Below, piece by piece: positions 31,711-40,619 of a stretch of DNA of 64,000 bases; the first letter of the stretch is position 1; every line of letters begins with the position of its first letter. The DNA is from Streptomyces sp. CB02923 (GTDB taxonomy: Bacteria; Actinomycetota; Actinomycetes; Streptomycetales; Streptomycetaceae). The notes under the pieces are model-generated. The model worked only from the letters and a program-made list of their open reading frames with translations. It made no database searches and was not told where the DNA came from. The stretch lies in assembly GCF_001905005.1 (NCBI RefSeq), contig NZ_LWKZ01000023.1, forward strand, positions 372,001 to 436,000. The letters are read 5' to 3'. The position numbers were made by a program, and so were the translations under genes.

Positions 31711-33135
31711 ATGGCCTCTGAGGGAACGGCGGACGACGGCAGGGCCGCCGCGGGTTCCGCGGCCGGCGGCGAGCTGGAGCGCCTGCGGGCGGAGGTCCGC
31801 GAGCTGCGGGCCCGCGCCGGTACGCAGAAGCGGCGGCGGGCACGGCTGCTGGCCGTCCGCCGGGCCGTCGCCGCGGTGGTGATCGCGCTGGTGGCGGTCT
31901 TCACGGTCACCTCGGTCGTCGGCGTGTGGGGCGCGCGGACCGCCCTCGACACGGACCGCTGGGTCGCCACGGTCGAAGAGCTGCCCGCCGACCCGGCCGT
32001 GAACGCGGCCGTCTCCACCTACCTCACCAACGAGATCTTCAGCCGGCTGGACGTCGAACGGCGGCTGTCCGACGCGCTGCCGCCACGGGCGTCGTTCATC
32101 GCGGGACCGGTCACCGGCGCCGTCCAGGGCCACGTACGGACCTCGATCTCCAAGCTGCTCAAAACGGAACGGTTCCAGGACCTCTGGCGCTCCGCCAACC
32201 GCTTCGCGCACGCCCGGATCACGGCGGTGCTGGAGCAGCGCAGCGAGGGCGTACGGGTACAGGGCGACACGGTCACCCTCAATCTGCTCCCCCTGGTCAA
32301 CAACCTCCTCAACGCCCTGGAGGAACGGCTCCCCACGCTGTTCGGCAAGCGGCTGGACCTGCCCACCCTCTCGTCCGGCGAGGTCCCGCCCGGACTGCGC
32401 GACCGGGTCGGGAAGGCGCTCGGGGTGTCGCTGCCCGCCGACTTCGCCCAGATCAAGCTCTACAACCGCGAGACCCTGGGGCAGTTGCAGCAGGCCGTGG
32501 TGCTGGTCAAGCGCGGGCTGGTGGGCCTGTTGCTCGCCGTGCCCCTGCTGCTCGGCCTCGCCCTGTGGGTCTCCCCGAACCGTCGGCGCACCCTGCTGCA
32601 ACTGGGCCTGTGGCTGGTGGTGAGTGTCACCGCGCTCTCCGGCATCCTGCGGGCGGTACGGGACCAGCTCCTCGCCCAGGTGCCGTCCGGCGTCTACCGG
32701 GAAGGGACGCGGAGCGCGCTGTGGACGGTCTTCACGACGCTGCGTGAACGCGGTGACCAACTGCTGTGGCTCGGTGTCGTCCTGGCCGTCCTGATGTACC
32801 TGGTGGGCCCCGGACGGCTGCCCGTCGGACTGCGCCGCCACACGTCCCGGGGCGCTCGGGCCACCGGACGGCTCGCCGTCCGCGCCGGGCGGCGGATTCC
32901 CACGGGCAGCGGACTGCACGCGTGGACACGCGAACACGCCGACGTGCTGCGGGTCGCCGGGGTGGTCGTCGCGGCGCTGGTCGCGCTGCTGCTGTCGTCC
33001 TGGGTGAGCCTCATCGTGGCCGCGGCGGCGCTGGCGGTGTACGAGGCCGCGATCACGCTCGTCCTGCGCGACGGCTCCTCACCCGGCCCAGGTGAGGCGG
33101 GTCCGGAGGCGGATGCCCAGCCTGGAGCCGGCTGA
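31711..33135 (+). CDS. large membrane protein of unknown function
   Basis: A 474-residue protein: short N-terminal coiled coil (GELERLRAEVRELRARAG), first transmembrane helix (AVAAVVIALVAVFTVTSVVG), an extracytoplasmic region of ~200 residues (ARTALDTDRWVATVEELPAD ... VSLPADFAQIKLYNRETLGQ), then helices VGLLLAVPLLLGLALWV, LQLGLWLVVSVTALSG, QLLWLGVVLAVLMYLV and VVVAALVALLLSSWVSLIVA. It resembles uncharacterised actinobacterial integral membrane proteins. ATG 31711 was chosen over GTG 31702. Its 3' end carries the operator for the next gene. Confidence 0.78.
   Translation: MASEGTADDGRAAAGSAAGGELERLRAEVRELRARAGTQKRRRARLLAVRRAVAAVVIALVAVFTVTSVVGVWGARTALDTDRWVATVEELPADPAVNAAVSTYLTNEIFSRLDVERRLSDALPPRASFIAGPVTGAVQGHVRTSISKLLKTERFQDLWRSANRFAHARITAVLEQRSEGVRVQGDTVTLNLLPLVNNLLNALEERLPTLFGKRLDLPTLSSGEVPPGLRDRVGKALGVSLPADFAQIKLYNRETLGQLQQAVVLVKRGLVGLLLAVPLLLGLALWVSPNRRRTLLQLGLWLVVSVTALSGILRAVRDQLLAQVPSGVYREGTRSALWTVFTTLRERGDQLLWLGVVLAVLMYLVGPGRLPVGLRRHTSRGARATGRLAVRAGRRIPTGSGLHAWTREHADVLRVAGVVVAALVALLLSSWVSLIVAAAALAVYEAAITLVLRDGSSPGPGEAGPEADAQPGAG
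33079..33095. promoter_or_regulatory. TCACCC-N5-GGGTGA-family site (GH63-GH13 operon)
   Basis: TCACCC-GGCCC-AGGTGA, one mismatch, 78 bp upstream of the GH63 start but inside the coding end of the preceding membrane gene. Confidence 0.5.
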
Positions 33136-33172
33136 GCCCGCGGCAGGCAGGGCGGCAGGCAGGGAGGCAGAC

Positions 33173-35860
33173 ATGAGCGAGCAGACGAACGCGGAACGGG
33201 CCGAGCCGGCCGGCGAAGCCGATCGCCGGCAGATGTGGGGCCCCTACCTGAGCGAACGCCAGTGGGGCACGGTCCGGGAGGACTACAGCGCGGGCGGCGA
33301 CGCCTGGTCGTACTTCCCGCACGAGCACGCCCGCTCCCGGGCCTACCGGTGGGGCGAGGACGGCCTCGGCGGCATCAGCGACGACAAGCAGCGCCTCTGC
33401 TTCGCCCTGGCGCTGTGGAACGGACGCGACCCCATCCTCAAGGAACGCGCCTTCGGCCTGACCAACGGCGAAGGCAACCACGGCGAGGACGTGAAGGAGT
33501 ACTACTTCTACCTCGACAGCACGCCCAGCCACTCCTACATGCGCTACCTGTACAAATACCCCCAGATGGAGTTCCCCTACCACGACCTCGTGACCGTCAA
33601 CCAGGGCCGCGGCCGCCAGGAGTTCGAGTACGAGCTGCTCGACACCGGCATCTTCGACGACGACCGGTACTTCGACGTCACCGTCGAGTACGCCAAGGCC
33701 GCCGACGACGACGTCCTGATCCGGATCACCGTCGCCAATCGCGGCCCCGACGAGGCGACCGCGCACGTACTGCCCACCCTGTGGTTCCGCAACACCTGGT
33801 CCTGGCACGAGGCGACCGCCAAGCCGCGGCTGGCCGCGGCGGCCGGCCCGCTCCGGACGACGACCGTCCGCGCCGTCCACCCCGAGCTGGGCAGCTACGA
33901 CCTGCGCTGCACCGGAGCCGTCCCGCTGCTGTTCACCGAGAACGAGAGCAACAACGAGAAGCTGTTCGGCACGCCCAACGCTTCGCCGTACGTCAAGGAC
34001 GGCATCGGCCGCGCGGTCGTCGACGGGGAGAAGGAGGCCGTGAACCCGGCCGGGGAGGGAACCAAGGCGGCCGCGCACTACACCCTGACCCTGCCCGCCG
34101 GCGGCGAGGAGACACTGCGGCTGCGGCTCGCGCCCACCGGCGGATCCTCGGCGTCGGCACGCGGCTTCGACGCCGTCTTCCAGGAGCGGACCGCCGAGGC
34201 CGACGCCTTCTACCGCGAGCTGACCCCGTCCGGCGCGGGCGAGGACGAGGCCCGGGTGCTGCGCCAGGCCCTCGCCGGGATGCTCTGGTCCAAGCAGTAC
34301 TACGGCTTCGACCTGGAGACCTGGCTGGCCGAGCACGGCCTGGACCCGTGGAGCCTGCCGCGGCCCGGCATCCGCAACCGCGAGTGGTTCCACATGGTCA
34401 GCGACGGCGTCATCTCCATGCCCGACAAGTGGGAGTACCCCTGGTTCGCCGCGTGGGACCTGGCCTTCCACACCGTGGCCCTGTCGGTCGTGGACAGCGG
34501 CTTCGCCAAGCAGCAGCTCGAACTGCTGCTCCAGGACGCCTATCTGCACCCCAACGGACAGGTCCCCGCCTACGAGTGGAACTTCGGGGACGTCAACCCG
34601 CCGGTGCACGCCTGGGCCGCGTACTTCGTCCACCTGATGGAGGAGCGCACCACGGGCCGCGCCGACCCCGCGTTCCTGGAGCGCACCTTCCACAAGCTCC
34701 TGACGAACTTCACCTGGTGGGTCAACCGCAAGGACCCCGAGGGCCGCAACATCTTCCAGGGCGGCTTCCTGGGCCTGGACAACATCGGCGTCTTCGACCG
34801 CAGCGCCCCGCTGCCCACCGGAGGCCACCTCGAACAGGCCGACGGCACGGCCTGGATGGCCCTGTACTGCCAGTCCATGCTCCAGATCGCGCTGGAACTC
34901 GTCGAACACCACCCCTCCTACGAGGATCTGGTGCTGAAATTCGTCGAACACTACCTGTGGATCGCCGGCTCCATGGACCGCGTCGGCGACCTGGAGGACG
35001 GACTGTGGGACGAGGAGGACGGGTTCTACTACGACGTGCTGCGGCTGCCCGACGGCCAGGCCGTACGCCTCAAGGTCCGGTCGATGGTGGGCCTGCTGCC
35101 GCTGTGCGCGTCGACCGTCTTCCGCCCGCGGCAACTGGAGCGGATATCGGGCCTGGGCGAGCGCCTGCGCCGCTTCGCGGAACGCCACCCCTCCCTGTCC
35201 GTCACGCTGGCGTCGGCCCAGGCGGGCGAGACCGGCGGCGCCCGGCTGCTGTCCGTCGTGGACGAGAAGAAGCTGCTGCGGGTCCTCGGCCACCTGCTGT
35301 CCGAGGACGAGTTCCTCAGCCCGTACGGCATCAGGTCGCTCTCCCGCCACCACGCGGAACACCCGTACACCTTCCGGGTGCACGGCGAGGAGTACCGGGT
35401 GTCCTACCTGCCCGCCGAATCCGACACCGGGATGTTCGGCGGCAACTCCAACTGGCGCGGACCGGTGTGGTTCCCGATGAACGCCCTGGTCGTCCGCGCG
35501 CTGCTCAACCTGTACGGCTTCTACGGCGAGGGGCTCACCGTCGAGTGCCCGACGGGCTCGGGTGTCCAGATGACCCTGTACGAGGTCGCCGAGGAGATCT
35601 CCGGCCGGCTGGCCCGGCTCTTCCTGCGCGGCGAGGACGGCCGGCGGCCCGTCTACGGCGGGCAGGAGAAGTTCCGCAGCGACCCGCACTGGCGCGACCT
35701 GATCCTCTTCCACGAGTACTTCCACGGCGACAACGGCGCCGGTATCGGCGCGGCCCACCAGACCGGCTGGACGGGCCTGGTCGCCACCCTGATGAAGATC
35801 TTCGGCACGCTCTCGCCCGGCGACTTCCTGGCGGATCCGGGCCGGAAGGAGAGGTCATGA
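33173..35860 (+). CDS. GH63 / MGH1-like glucosidase
   Basis: An 895-residue cytoplasmic glycosidase-like protein. It begins with the family segment QRLCFALALWNGRDPILKER and GLTNGEGNHGEDVKEYYFYL, then a beta-sandwich-like half and an (alpha/alpha)6-barrel with SMPDKWEYPWFAAWDLAFHT, QVPAYEWNFGDVNPPVHAWA, GGNSNWRGPVWFPMN and ILFHEYFHGDNGAGIGAAHQ. Such proteins are annotated as glucosidases acting on short alpha-glucosides or glycosylated compatible solutes. ATG 33173 has GGGAGG upstream. It overlaps the GH13 gene by 4 nt, so the two enzymes are coupled. Confidence 0.88.
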   Translation: MSEQTNAERAEPAGEADRRQMWGPYLSERQWGTVREDYSAGGDAWSYFPHEHARSRAYRWGEDGLGGISDDKQRLCFALALWNGRDPILKERAFGLTNGEGNHGEDVKEYYFYLDSTPSHSYMRYLYKYPQMEFPYHDLVTVNQGRGRQEFEYELLDTGIFDDDRYFDVTVEYAKAADDDVLIRITVANRGPDEATAHVLPTLWFRNTWSWHEATAKPRLAAAAGPLRTTTVRAVHPELGSYDLRCTGAVPLLFTENESNNEKLFGTPNASPYVKDGIGRAVVDGEKEAVNPAGEGTKAAAHYTLTLPAGGEETLRLRLAPTGGSSASARGFDAVFQERTAEADAFYRELTPSGAGEDEARVLRQALAGMLWSKQYYGFDLETWLAEHGLDPWSLPRPGIRNREWFHMVSDGVISMPDKWEYPWFAAWDLAFHTVALSVVDSGFAKQQLELLLQDAYLHPNGQVPAYEWNFGDVNPPVHAWAAYFVHLMEERTTGRADPAFLERTFHKLLTNFTWWVNRKDPEGRNIFQGGFLGLDNIGVFDRSAPLPTGGHLEQADGTAWMALYCQSMLQIALELVEHHPSYEDLVLKFVEHYLWIAGSMDRVGDLEDGLWDEEDGFYYDVLRLPDGQAVRLKVRSMVGLLPLCASTVFRPRQLERISGLGERLRRFAERHPSLSVTLASAQAGETGGARLLSVVDEKKLLRVLGHLLSEDEFLSPYGIRSLSRHHAEHPYTFRVHGEEYRVSYLPAESDTGMFGGNSNWRGPVWFPMNALVVRALLNLYGFYGEGLTVECPTGSGVQMTLYEVAEEISGRLARLFLRGEDGRRPVYGGQEKFRSDPHWRDLILFHEYFHGDNGAGIGAAHQTGWTGLVATLMKIFGTLSPGDFLADPGRKERS

Positions 35861-37341
35861 CCGAGCTGCCCGCGCAGCCCGTCGTCCACGAGGTCAACAC
35901 CCGGGTGTGGCTGCGCGAGGTCCAGCGCAGCACCGGGCGTCCGGCCGGGCTCGGTGACGTGCCCAAGGACGCGTGGGACGAGATCACGCCGCACGGCGTC
36001 GACGCCGTCTGGCTCATGGGGGTGTGGGAGCGCAGCCCGCAGGGCCGCGGCATCGCCCTGTGGGACCAGTCGCTGCGCACCGCGTTCTCCCAGGCCGTAC
36101 CCGGCATCCAGGAGAACGAGATCGCCGGGTCGCCGTACTGCATCCGGCGCTACGAGGTGGACGCGACGCTCGGCGGCGCCGAGGGGCTGGCCGCCGCGCG
36201 CGCCGAACTCGACGGCCGCGGCATCGGGCTGCTGCTCGACTACGTGCCCAACCACGTCGCCCCGGACAGCCCCTGGGTGTCCGGACACCCCGAGTACTTC
36301 GTGCGGGGCACCCCCGACGACGCGCGGCGCGACCCGGCCGCCTACCTCGACACCGGGACCGCCGTCCTCGCCCGCGGCCGCGACCCCTTCTTCCCGCCCT
36401 GGCCGGACGTGGTGCAGCTGAACGCCTTCGAGCCCGCGCTGCGCCGGGCGACCGCGGAGGTGCTGACCCGCATCGGAGAGACCTGCGACGGGGTGCGCTG
36501 CGACATGGCGATGCTGCTGATGAACGACATCTTCGCCCGCACCTGGGGGCAGCGCGCCGGGACCCCGCCGCCGGACGAGTTCTGGCCCACGGTCATCGAC
36601 GGCGTACGGCAGCGCCACCCCGGCATGACGTTCGTCGCCGAGGCGTACTGGGACCTCGAATGGGCGCTGCAGCAGCAGGGGTTCGACTTCTGCTACGACA
36701 AGCGCCTCTACGACCGGATCCTGAACGAGGGCGCCGAGTCGGTCCGGCGGCATCTGACGGCGGACGTGGCCTATCAGCGCAAGCTCGTACGGTTCCTGGA
36801 GAACCACGACGAGCCCAGGGCCGCGCAGACGCTGCACCCGGCCAAGGAGCGCGCGGCGGCGGTCCTGATCGCCACGCTGCCGGGGGCGACGCTGTGGCAC
36901 GAGGGCCAGTTCACGGGGCGCCGTACCCGGCTGCCCGTCTTCCTGGACCGGCGTCCGGACGAGCCGGTGGACACCGAGCTGCGGGCCTTCCACGAGCGGC
37001 TGCTGGCCGGCGTGCACCGCAGCGGAATGCGGACCGGGCAGTGGCGGCTGCTGGAGTGCGCGGGCTGGCCCGACAACGACTCCGGCAGGAACGTGCTGAC
37101 CTGGTGCTGGGCGGGGCCCGCCGGGCGGTTCCTGACGGCGGTGAACCTCTCCGGGCAGCCCGCCCAGGGACGCGTCCGGCTGCCGTGGCCGGAGCTGGGG
37201 TCCGGCCCGTGGCGGCTGGCCGGACTGCTGGACGGCGAGCAGTACACGCGCACCGGGGACGAGCTGACCGGCCCCGGCCTGTTCGTCGGCCTGGACGCCT
37301 GGGGAACGCATCTCCTCGCCGTCGACCCGGGCCGTGACTGA
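35857..37341 (+). CDS. GH13 alpha-amylase family enzyme
   Basis: A 494-residue alpha-amylase-superfamily protein. GH13 regions in order: region I LLLDYVPNHVAPDSPW, region II GVRCDMAMLLMN with the nucleophile Asp, region III TFVAEAYWDLEW with the acid Glu, region IV RFLENHDEPRAAQ with the transition-state Asp. There is no signal peptide, so it acts inside the cell. ATG 35857 overlaps the GH63 stop (ATGA). The pair probably works on intracellular alpha-glucan, trehalose-like or glucosylated solute pools; the exact substrate is not evident. Confidence 0.9.
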   Translation: MTELPAQPVVHEVNTRVWLREVQRSTGRPAGLGDVPKDAWDEITPHGVDAVWLMGVWERSPQGRGIALWDQSLRTAFSQAVPGIQENEIAGSPYCIRRYEVDATLGGAEGLAAARAELDGRGIGLLLDYVPNHVAPDSPWVSGHPEYFVRGTPDDARRDPAAYLDTGTAVLARGRDPFFPPWPDVVQLNAFEPALRRATAEVLTRIGETCDGVRCDMAMLLMNDIFARTWGQRAGTPPPDEFWPTVIDGVRQRHPGMTFVAEAYWDLEWALQQQGFDFCYDKRLYDRILNEGAESVRRHLTADVAYQRKLVRFLENHDEPRAAQTLHPAKERAAAVLIATLPGATLWHEGQFTGRRTRLPVFLDRRPDEPVDTELRAFHERLLAGVHRSGMRTGQWRLLECAGWPDNDSGRNVLTWCWAGPAGRFLTAVNLSGQPAQGRVRLPWPELGSGPWRLAGLLDGEQYTRTGDELTGPGLFVGLDAWGTHLLAVDPGRD

Positions 37342-37362
37342 ACGCGCCCGGCGACACGGAAC

Positions 37363-37402
37363 ACCCGGCACCCCTTCGGGACCTACCGAGGGGGTGCCGG
37401 GT
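37363..37402. terminator. bidirectional hairpin between GH13 and SulP genes
   Basis: ACCCGGCACCCC and GGGGTGCCGGGT form a 12-bp stem with a 16-nt loop, covering the stop codon of the convergent SulP gene. Confidence 0.75.
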
Positions 37403-39221
37403 CGTCGTGGGACGCCTCCGCACGCGCCGGGCCGCCGTCCGTGCCCGTGCCGCCGTCCGTGCCCGTGCCGGGCGGCGGCTCCGGCACGGTCCAGACCGCG
37501 CCGGTCCGGGCACGGAACGCGGCGACGGCGGATTCGACGGTGGGGAAGAACCGGTCGCCGCCGAAGGCACGGGTCAGCCCGTACCCTTCGAGCCGGCGCA
37601 GCACCGGGTCCTTCAGCTCGGCGAACACCAGGCGGATCCGCCGGTCGTCGAGCACCTTGCCGAGTTCCTCCAGCACGTCGGCGGCGGTGGTGTCCACATC
37701 GGTCACGGGCTCGGCGGCGATCAGGATCCACCGGGGCGGCGGCTTGTCGCGGGCCAGGCGCAGCACTTCGTCACGGAAGGTCTTGGCGTTGGCGAAGAAC
37801 AACGGTGCGTCGAAGCGGTGGATCACCAGTCCCGGCAGGCGCTCGGCGTCCGGGTACGAGCGGACGTCGTGATAGCCCGCCACCCCCGGTGCCCGGCCCA
37901 GCACCGTGTTGTACGGCCACCACGCGCGCCGGAAGACGTTCAGGATCGACAGGCCGACCGCGACCGCGATGCCGGGCAGCACGCCGAGCAGCGCCACGCC
38001 GAGGAAGGCCGCGACCGACAGCAGGAACTCCGCCTTGCGCCGCCGCCACAGCCGTACCGTTCCCGTGAGATCCGCCAGGGACAGCGCGGCCGTGATGACC
38101 ACCGCGGCCAGCGCGGGCTGCGGCAGATTGCGGAACAGGCCGGGGAACTGCACCAGCATGAGGATGATCAGCGCCGCCCCGACGACGCCGGTGAGCTGGG
38201 TCCGGGCACCCGCCCGCTCGGCCACGGCCGTCCGCGAACCGCTCGTACTGACGGGAAAGCCCTGGAACAGCCCCGCCGCCACGTTCGCGGCACCGATCGC
38301 GTGCATCTCCTTGTTGCCCTGGACCTCCTGTCCGCTGCGGGCCGCGAACGCCGAGGCGTTGGAGATGGTGTCGGCCAGGGACACCAGGGCGATGCCCACC
38401 GCACCGGCGCACAGGGGAGCGAGGTCGTCCCACGCGAGGTGCGGGACGGACAGCGGCGGGAAACCCGTCGGCAGGGTGCCGACCAGGCCGACGCCGCGTG
38501 CGTCCAGATCGGACAGCGACGTCGAGGCGATGGCCAGCAGCACCATGACCAGCACCGCCGGCACCTTCGGCAGCCACCGCTGAAGCACCAGGATCAGCAC
38601 GACCCCGCCCACGCCCACCGCCACGGCGGCGGGCACCGCCTTCCCGTCGGCCAGACCGCGGACGAAACCGGACACCTCGCCGAGCAGCCCCTCCGCGTCC
38701 GTCGAGAAGCCGCACAGCTTCGGCAGCTGCCCGATCAGAATGGTCAGCGCCAGCCCGTTCATATAGCCGATCATGGTCGGCTTGGAGATCAGGTCGGCGA
38801 TGAAGCCCAGCTTCGCCACACTCGCCAGAAGCATCACGGCACCGACCATCAGGGCCAGCACCGAGGCGAGTGCCACCGCCCGCCCGCTGTCGCCCCCGGC
38901 GGCGGCCAGCGGCAGCACCGTCGCCGCGATCATCGGGCCGAGGGAGGAGTCCGGGCCGAGCACCAGGATGCGCGACGGCCCGAAGACGGCGTACGCCAGC
39001 AGGCACAGGACGGACGTGTACAGCCCGTTGATGGCGGGCAGGCCCGCCAGTTCCGCGTACGCCATGCCCTGCGGCACCAGCAGCGTGGTCAGCACGACCC
39101 CGGCGACGACGTCCTTGACGAGCCACTGCCGCCGGTAGCCCGCGAGCGTGCCCAGGCCGGGCGCCGCGTCGCGGACCCTGGCACGGACCCGGGCGCCCCG
39201 GCCGTCGCCGTCCCCCGTCAT
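37383..39221 (-). CDS. SulP-family anion transporter with STAS domain
   Basis: A 612-residue transporter of the SLC26/SulP family. Hydrophobic residues ~30-430 include the early signature VVLTTLLVPQGMAYAELAGL and ALVSLADTISNASAFAARSG. A cytoplasmic STAS domain runs from ~455 to 580 (LVIHRFDAPLFFANAKTFRD, WILIAAEPVTDVDTTAADVL). The anion could be sulfate, bicarbonate or similar. ATG 39221 overlaps the PPK2-like stop (ATGA), so it is the last gene of a DUF7144-PPK2-SulP operon. Confidence 0.92.
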   Translation of the reverse strand: MTGDGDGRGARVRARVRDAAPGLGTLAGYRRQWLVKDVVAGVVLTTLLVPQGMAYAELAGLPAINGLYTSVLCLLAYAVFGPSRILVLGPDSSLGPMIAATVLPLAAAGGDSGRAVALASVLALMVGAVMLLASVAKLGFIADLISKPTMIGYMNGLALTILIGQLPKLCGFSTDAEGLLGEVSGFVRGLADGKAVPAAVAVGVGGVVLILVLQRWLPKVPAVLVMVLLAIASTSLSDLDARGVGLVGTLPTGFPPLSVPHLAWDDLAPLCAGAVGIALVSLADTISNASAFAARSGQEVQGNKEMHAIGAANVAAGLFQGFPVSTSGSRTAVAERAGARTQLTGVVGAALIILMLVQFPGLFRNLPQPALAAVVITAALSLADLTGTVRLWRRRKAEFLLSVAAFLGVALLGVLPGIAVAVGLSILNVFRRAWWPYNTVLGRAPGVAGYHDVRSYPDAERLPGLVIHRFDAPLFFANAKTFRDEVLRLARDKPPPRWILIAAEPVTDVDTTAADVLEELGKVLDDRRIRLVFAELKDPVLRRLEGYGLTRAFGGDRFFPTVESAVAAFRARTGAVWTVPEPPPGTGTDGGTGTDGGPARAEASHDDPAPPR

Positions 39222-39997
39222 CGCGCCCGCCCGGGTTCCGCCTCCAGCTGCTCCCTGACCGACGCCAGTTCGCGCCGGGCGGGCTCGCCGACGTCCGGGT
39301 AGCGCGCGCGCTCCCGTACGTCCGCCGCGGAGAACTTCCCGTTGCGCTCCGGGACGTCGATGCGCTGGAGGAAGCGGGCCCGCTGCTCCTTCTCGGACAG
39401 ATTCAGGAACAGCTTCACGAGCCGGAAGCCGTTGTCGGTCAGATTCCGCTCCCAGTCGTTGATCTCCCGGTAGCGCCGGCGCCAGAGGTTCTGCCGCCGG
39501 CTCCGGTCCGGCCGGCGCCGGCGGTCGAGGTGTTCGGGATGCACCCGCACCACCAGGACCTCCTCGTGGTGCGACCGGTTGAAGATGCCGATCTCGCCGC
39601 GCCGGGGCAGGTGGCAGGCGTGGCGCCAGAGGTAGTCGTGGTCGAGTTCTTCGGCGGACGGCTGTTCGAAGCCGACCGCGTGCACTCCCTGCGGGGTCAC
39701 TCCCGTCATCACGTGCCGGATCGTGCCGTCCCTGCCGCCGGCGTCCAGCGCCTGCAGGCACATCAGCACCCCGTGGGTGCCCTGCGCGGCCAGCCGCCGC
39801 TGCTGGTCGGCGAGCAGCGTGACACCGGTCCTGAGCGGCTCCGGGCCGTCCTTCTTCCGCGTGATGCCCGCCTTGTGGCCGGGGTCGAAGTCCTTGCGCA
39901 GATCGATCTCCGACCCCGGCCGCACCCGCAGAGGGGTGATGAGTTCCGCGATCCGCCCGGCCCAGTCGTCCACCGCGCGCACCGCCGGATCCGGCAC
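39218..39997 (-). CDS. PPK2-family protein with altered P-loop and short C terminus
   Basis: A 259-residue polyphosphate kinase 2 relative. Family segments are SEIDLRKDFDPG, GVLMCLQALDAGGRDGTIRH, VTPQGVHAVGF, DYLWRHACHLPRRGEIGIFN and RSHHEEVLVVRVHPEHLDRR. Two oddities stand out. In the P-loop the usual Gly-Lys is Gly-Arg (AGGRDG). After KFSAADVRERA the sequence departs from the family, which usually continues ~50 residues with a Trp-rich end. It may be inactive, altered in donor use or regulatory. GTG 39997 lies 12 bp after the DUF7144 stop; it overlaps SulP by 4 nt. Confidence 0.8.
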   Translation of the reverse strand: MPDPAVRAVDDWAGRIAELITPLRVRPGSEIDLRKDFDPGHKAGITRKKDGPEPLRTGVTLLADQQRRLAAQGTHGVLMCLQALDAGGRDGTIRHVMTGVTPQGVHAVGFEQPSAEELDHDYLWRHACHLPRRGEIGIFNRSHHEEVLVVRVHPEHLDRRRRPDRSRRQNLWRRRYREINDWERNLTDNGFRLVKLFLNLSEKEQRARFLQRIDVPERNGKFSAADVRERARYPDVGEPARRELASVREQLEAEPGRAR

Positions 39998-40009
39998 GGC
40001 TGCGCCCTG

Positions 40010-40432
40010 CTACTCGTTGAGCGTGTCCCGGCGGACCACGCACAGGGCCCAGATGGTGGACCCGTACAGCGCGATCAGGGTGATCGACCAGACCGGATAG
40101 TAGGGAATGGTGAGGAAGTTGATGACGATCAGCAGTGCCGCGATGCCGATCGCGAGGACCCGGGCCCAGGTGGCCGCCGTGAACAGGCCGAGGCTCACCA
40201 CGACGGCGACCGCTCCGAAGGCCAGGTGGATCCAGCCCCAGCTGGTCAGGTCGAACTTGAACACGTAGTTGGGGGTGTTGAGGAAGACCTCGTTCTCGGC
40301 GATGCCCATGATGCCCCGGAAGAGGTCGAGCACACCGGAGATGAACAGCATCACGGCGGCGAAGATGGTCAGGCCGCTCGCGGCGGCCATGGCTCCTGCC
40401 GAGCGGTGGTGCGGGCTGGTCGTGGTGGCCAT
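40010..40432 (-). CDS. DUF7144-type membrane protein (paralogue 2)
   Basis: A 140-residue protein with four transmembrane helices, including GLTIFAAVMLFISGVLDLF and SWGWIHLAFGAVAVVVSLGL, TWARVLAIGIAALLIVINFL and VWSITLIALYGSTIWALCVV. It matches the 26.2-kb paralogue in layout and in the GWGW/SWGW and YYPVWS-type motifs. It is first in an operon with PPK2-like and SulP genes. ATG 40432 follows GGAGGG. The best TCACCC-family site is 82 bp upstream. Confidence 0.83.
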   Translation of the reverse strand: MATTTSPHHRSAGAMAAASGLTIFAAVMLFISGVLDLFRGIMGIAENEVFLNTPNYVFKFDLTSWGWIHLAFGAVAVVVSLGLFTAATWARVLAIGIAALLIVINFLTIPYYPVWSITLIALYGSTIWALCVVRRDTLNE

Positions 40433-40513
40433 GACAGGCCCTCCGTCTCCGAGGCGGGTGCGGAATTGCCCCGCGTCGGCGCTGAGGGTGCCCCGGACGC
40501 CGGGGGCACGTCG

Positions 40514-40530
40514 TCACCCCCGGCGGGTGA
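40514..40530. promoter_or_regulatory. best TCACCC-N5-GGGTGA site, 10-bp arms
   Basis: TCACCC-CCGGC-GGGTGA matches the consensus fully, and the inverted repeat extends outward to GTCGTCACCC/GGGTGACGAC. It lies between DUF7144-2 (82 bp) and the divergent DHA2 exporter (90 bp). Confidence 0.65.
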
Positions 40531-40540
40531 CGACGCGCGA

Positions 40541-40557
40541 TCACCCGGCCGGGACGA
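40541..40557. promoter_or_regulatory. weaker second TCACCC-family site
   Basis: TCACCC-GGCCG-GGACGA has two mismatches in the right half and lies 27 bp from the strong site. Confidence 0.35.
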
Positions 40558-40619
40558 TGAACGGCGCCCGGCGGACGGCCGCTTCCGTCCGCCGGGCTTC
40601 AGCGATCGGAGGCGAGACG

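Noticed and set aside
40514..40530. CRP/FNR-type site
   Set aside because: CRP-type sites read TGTGA-N6-TCACA; here the half-sites are in the opposite order (TCAC outside left, GTGA outside right).
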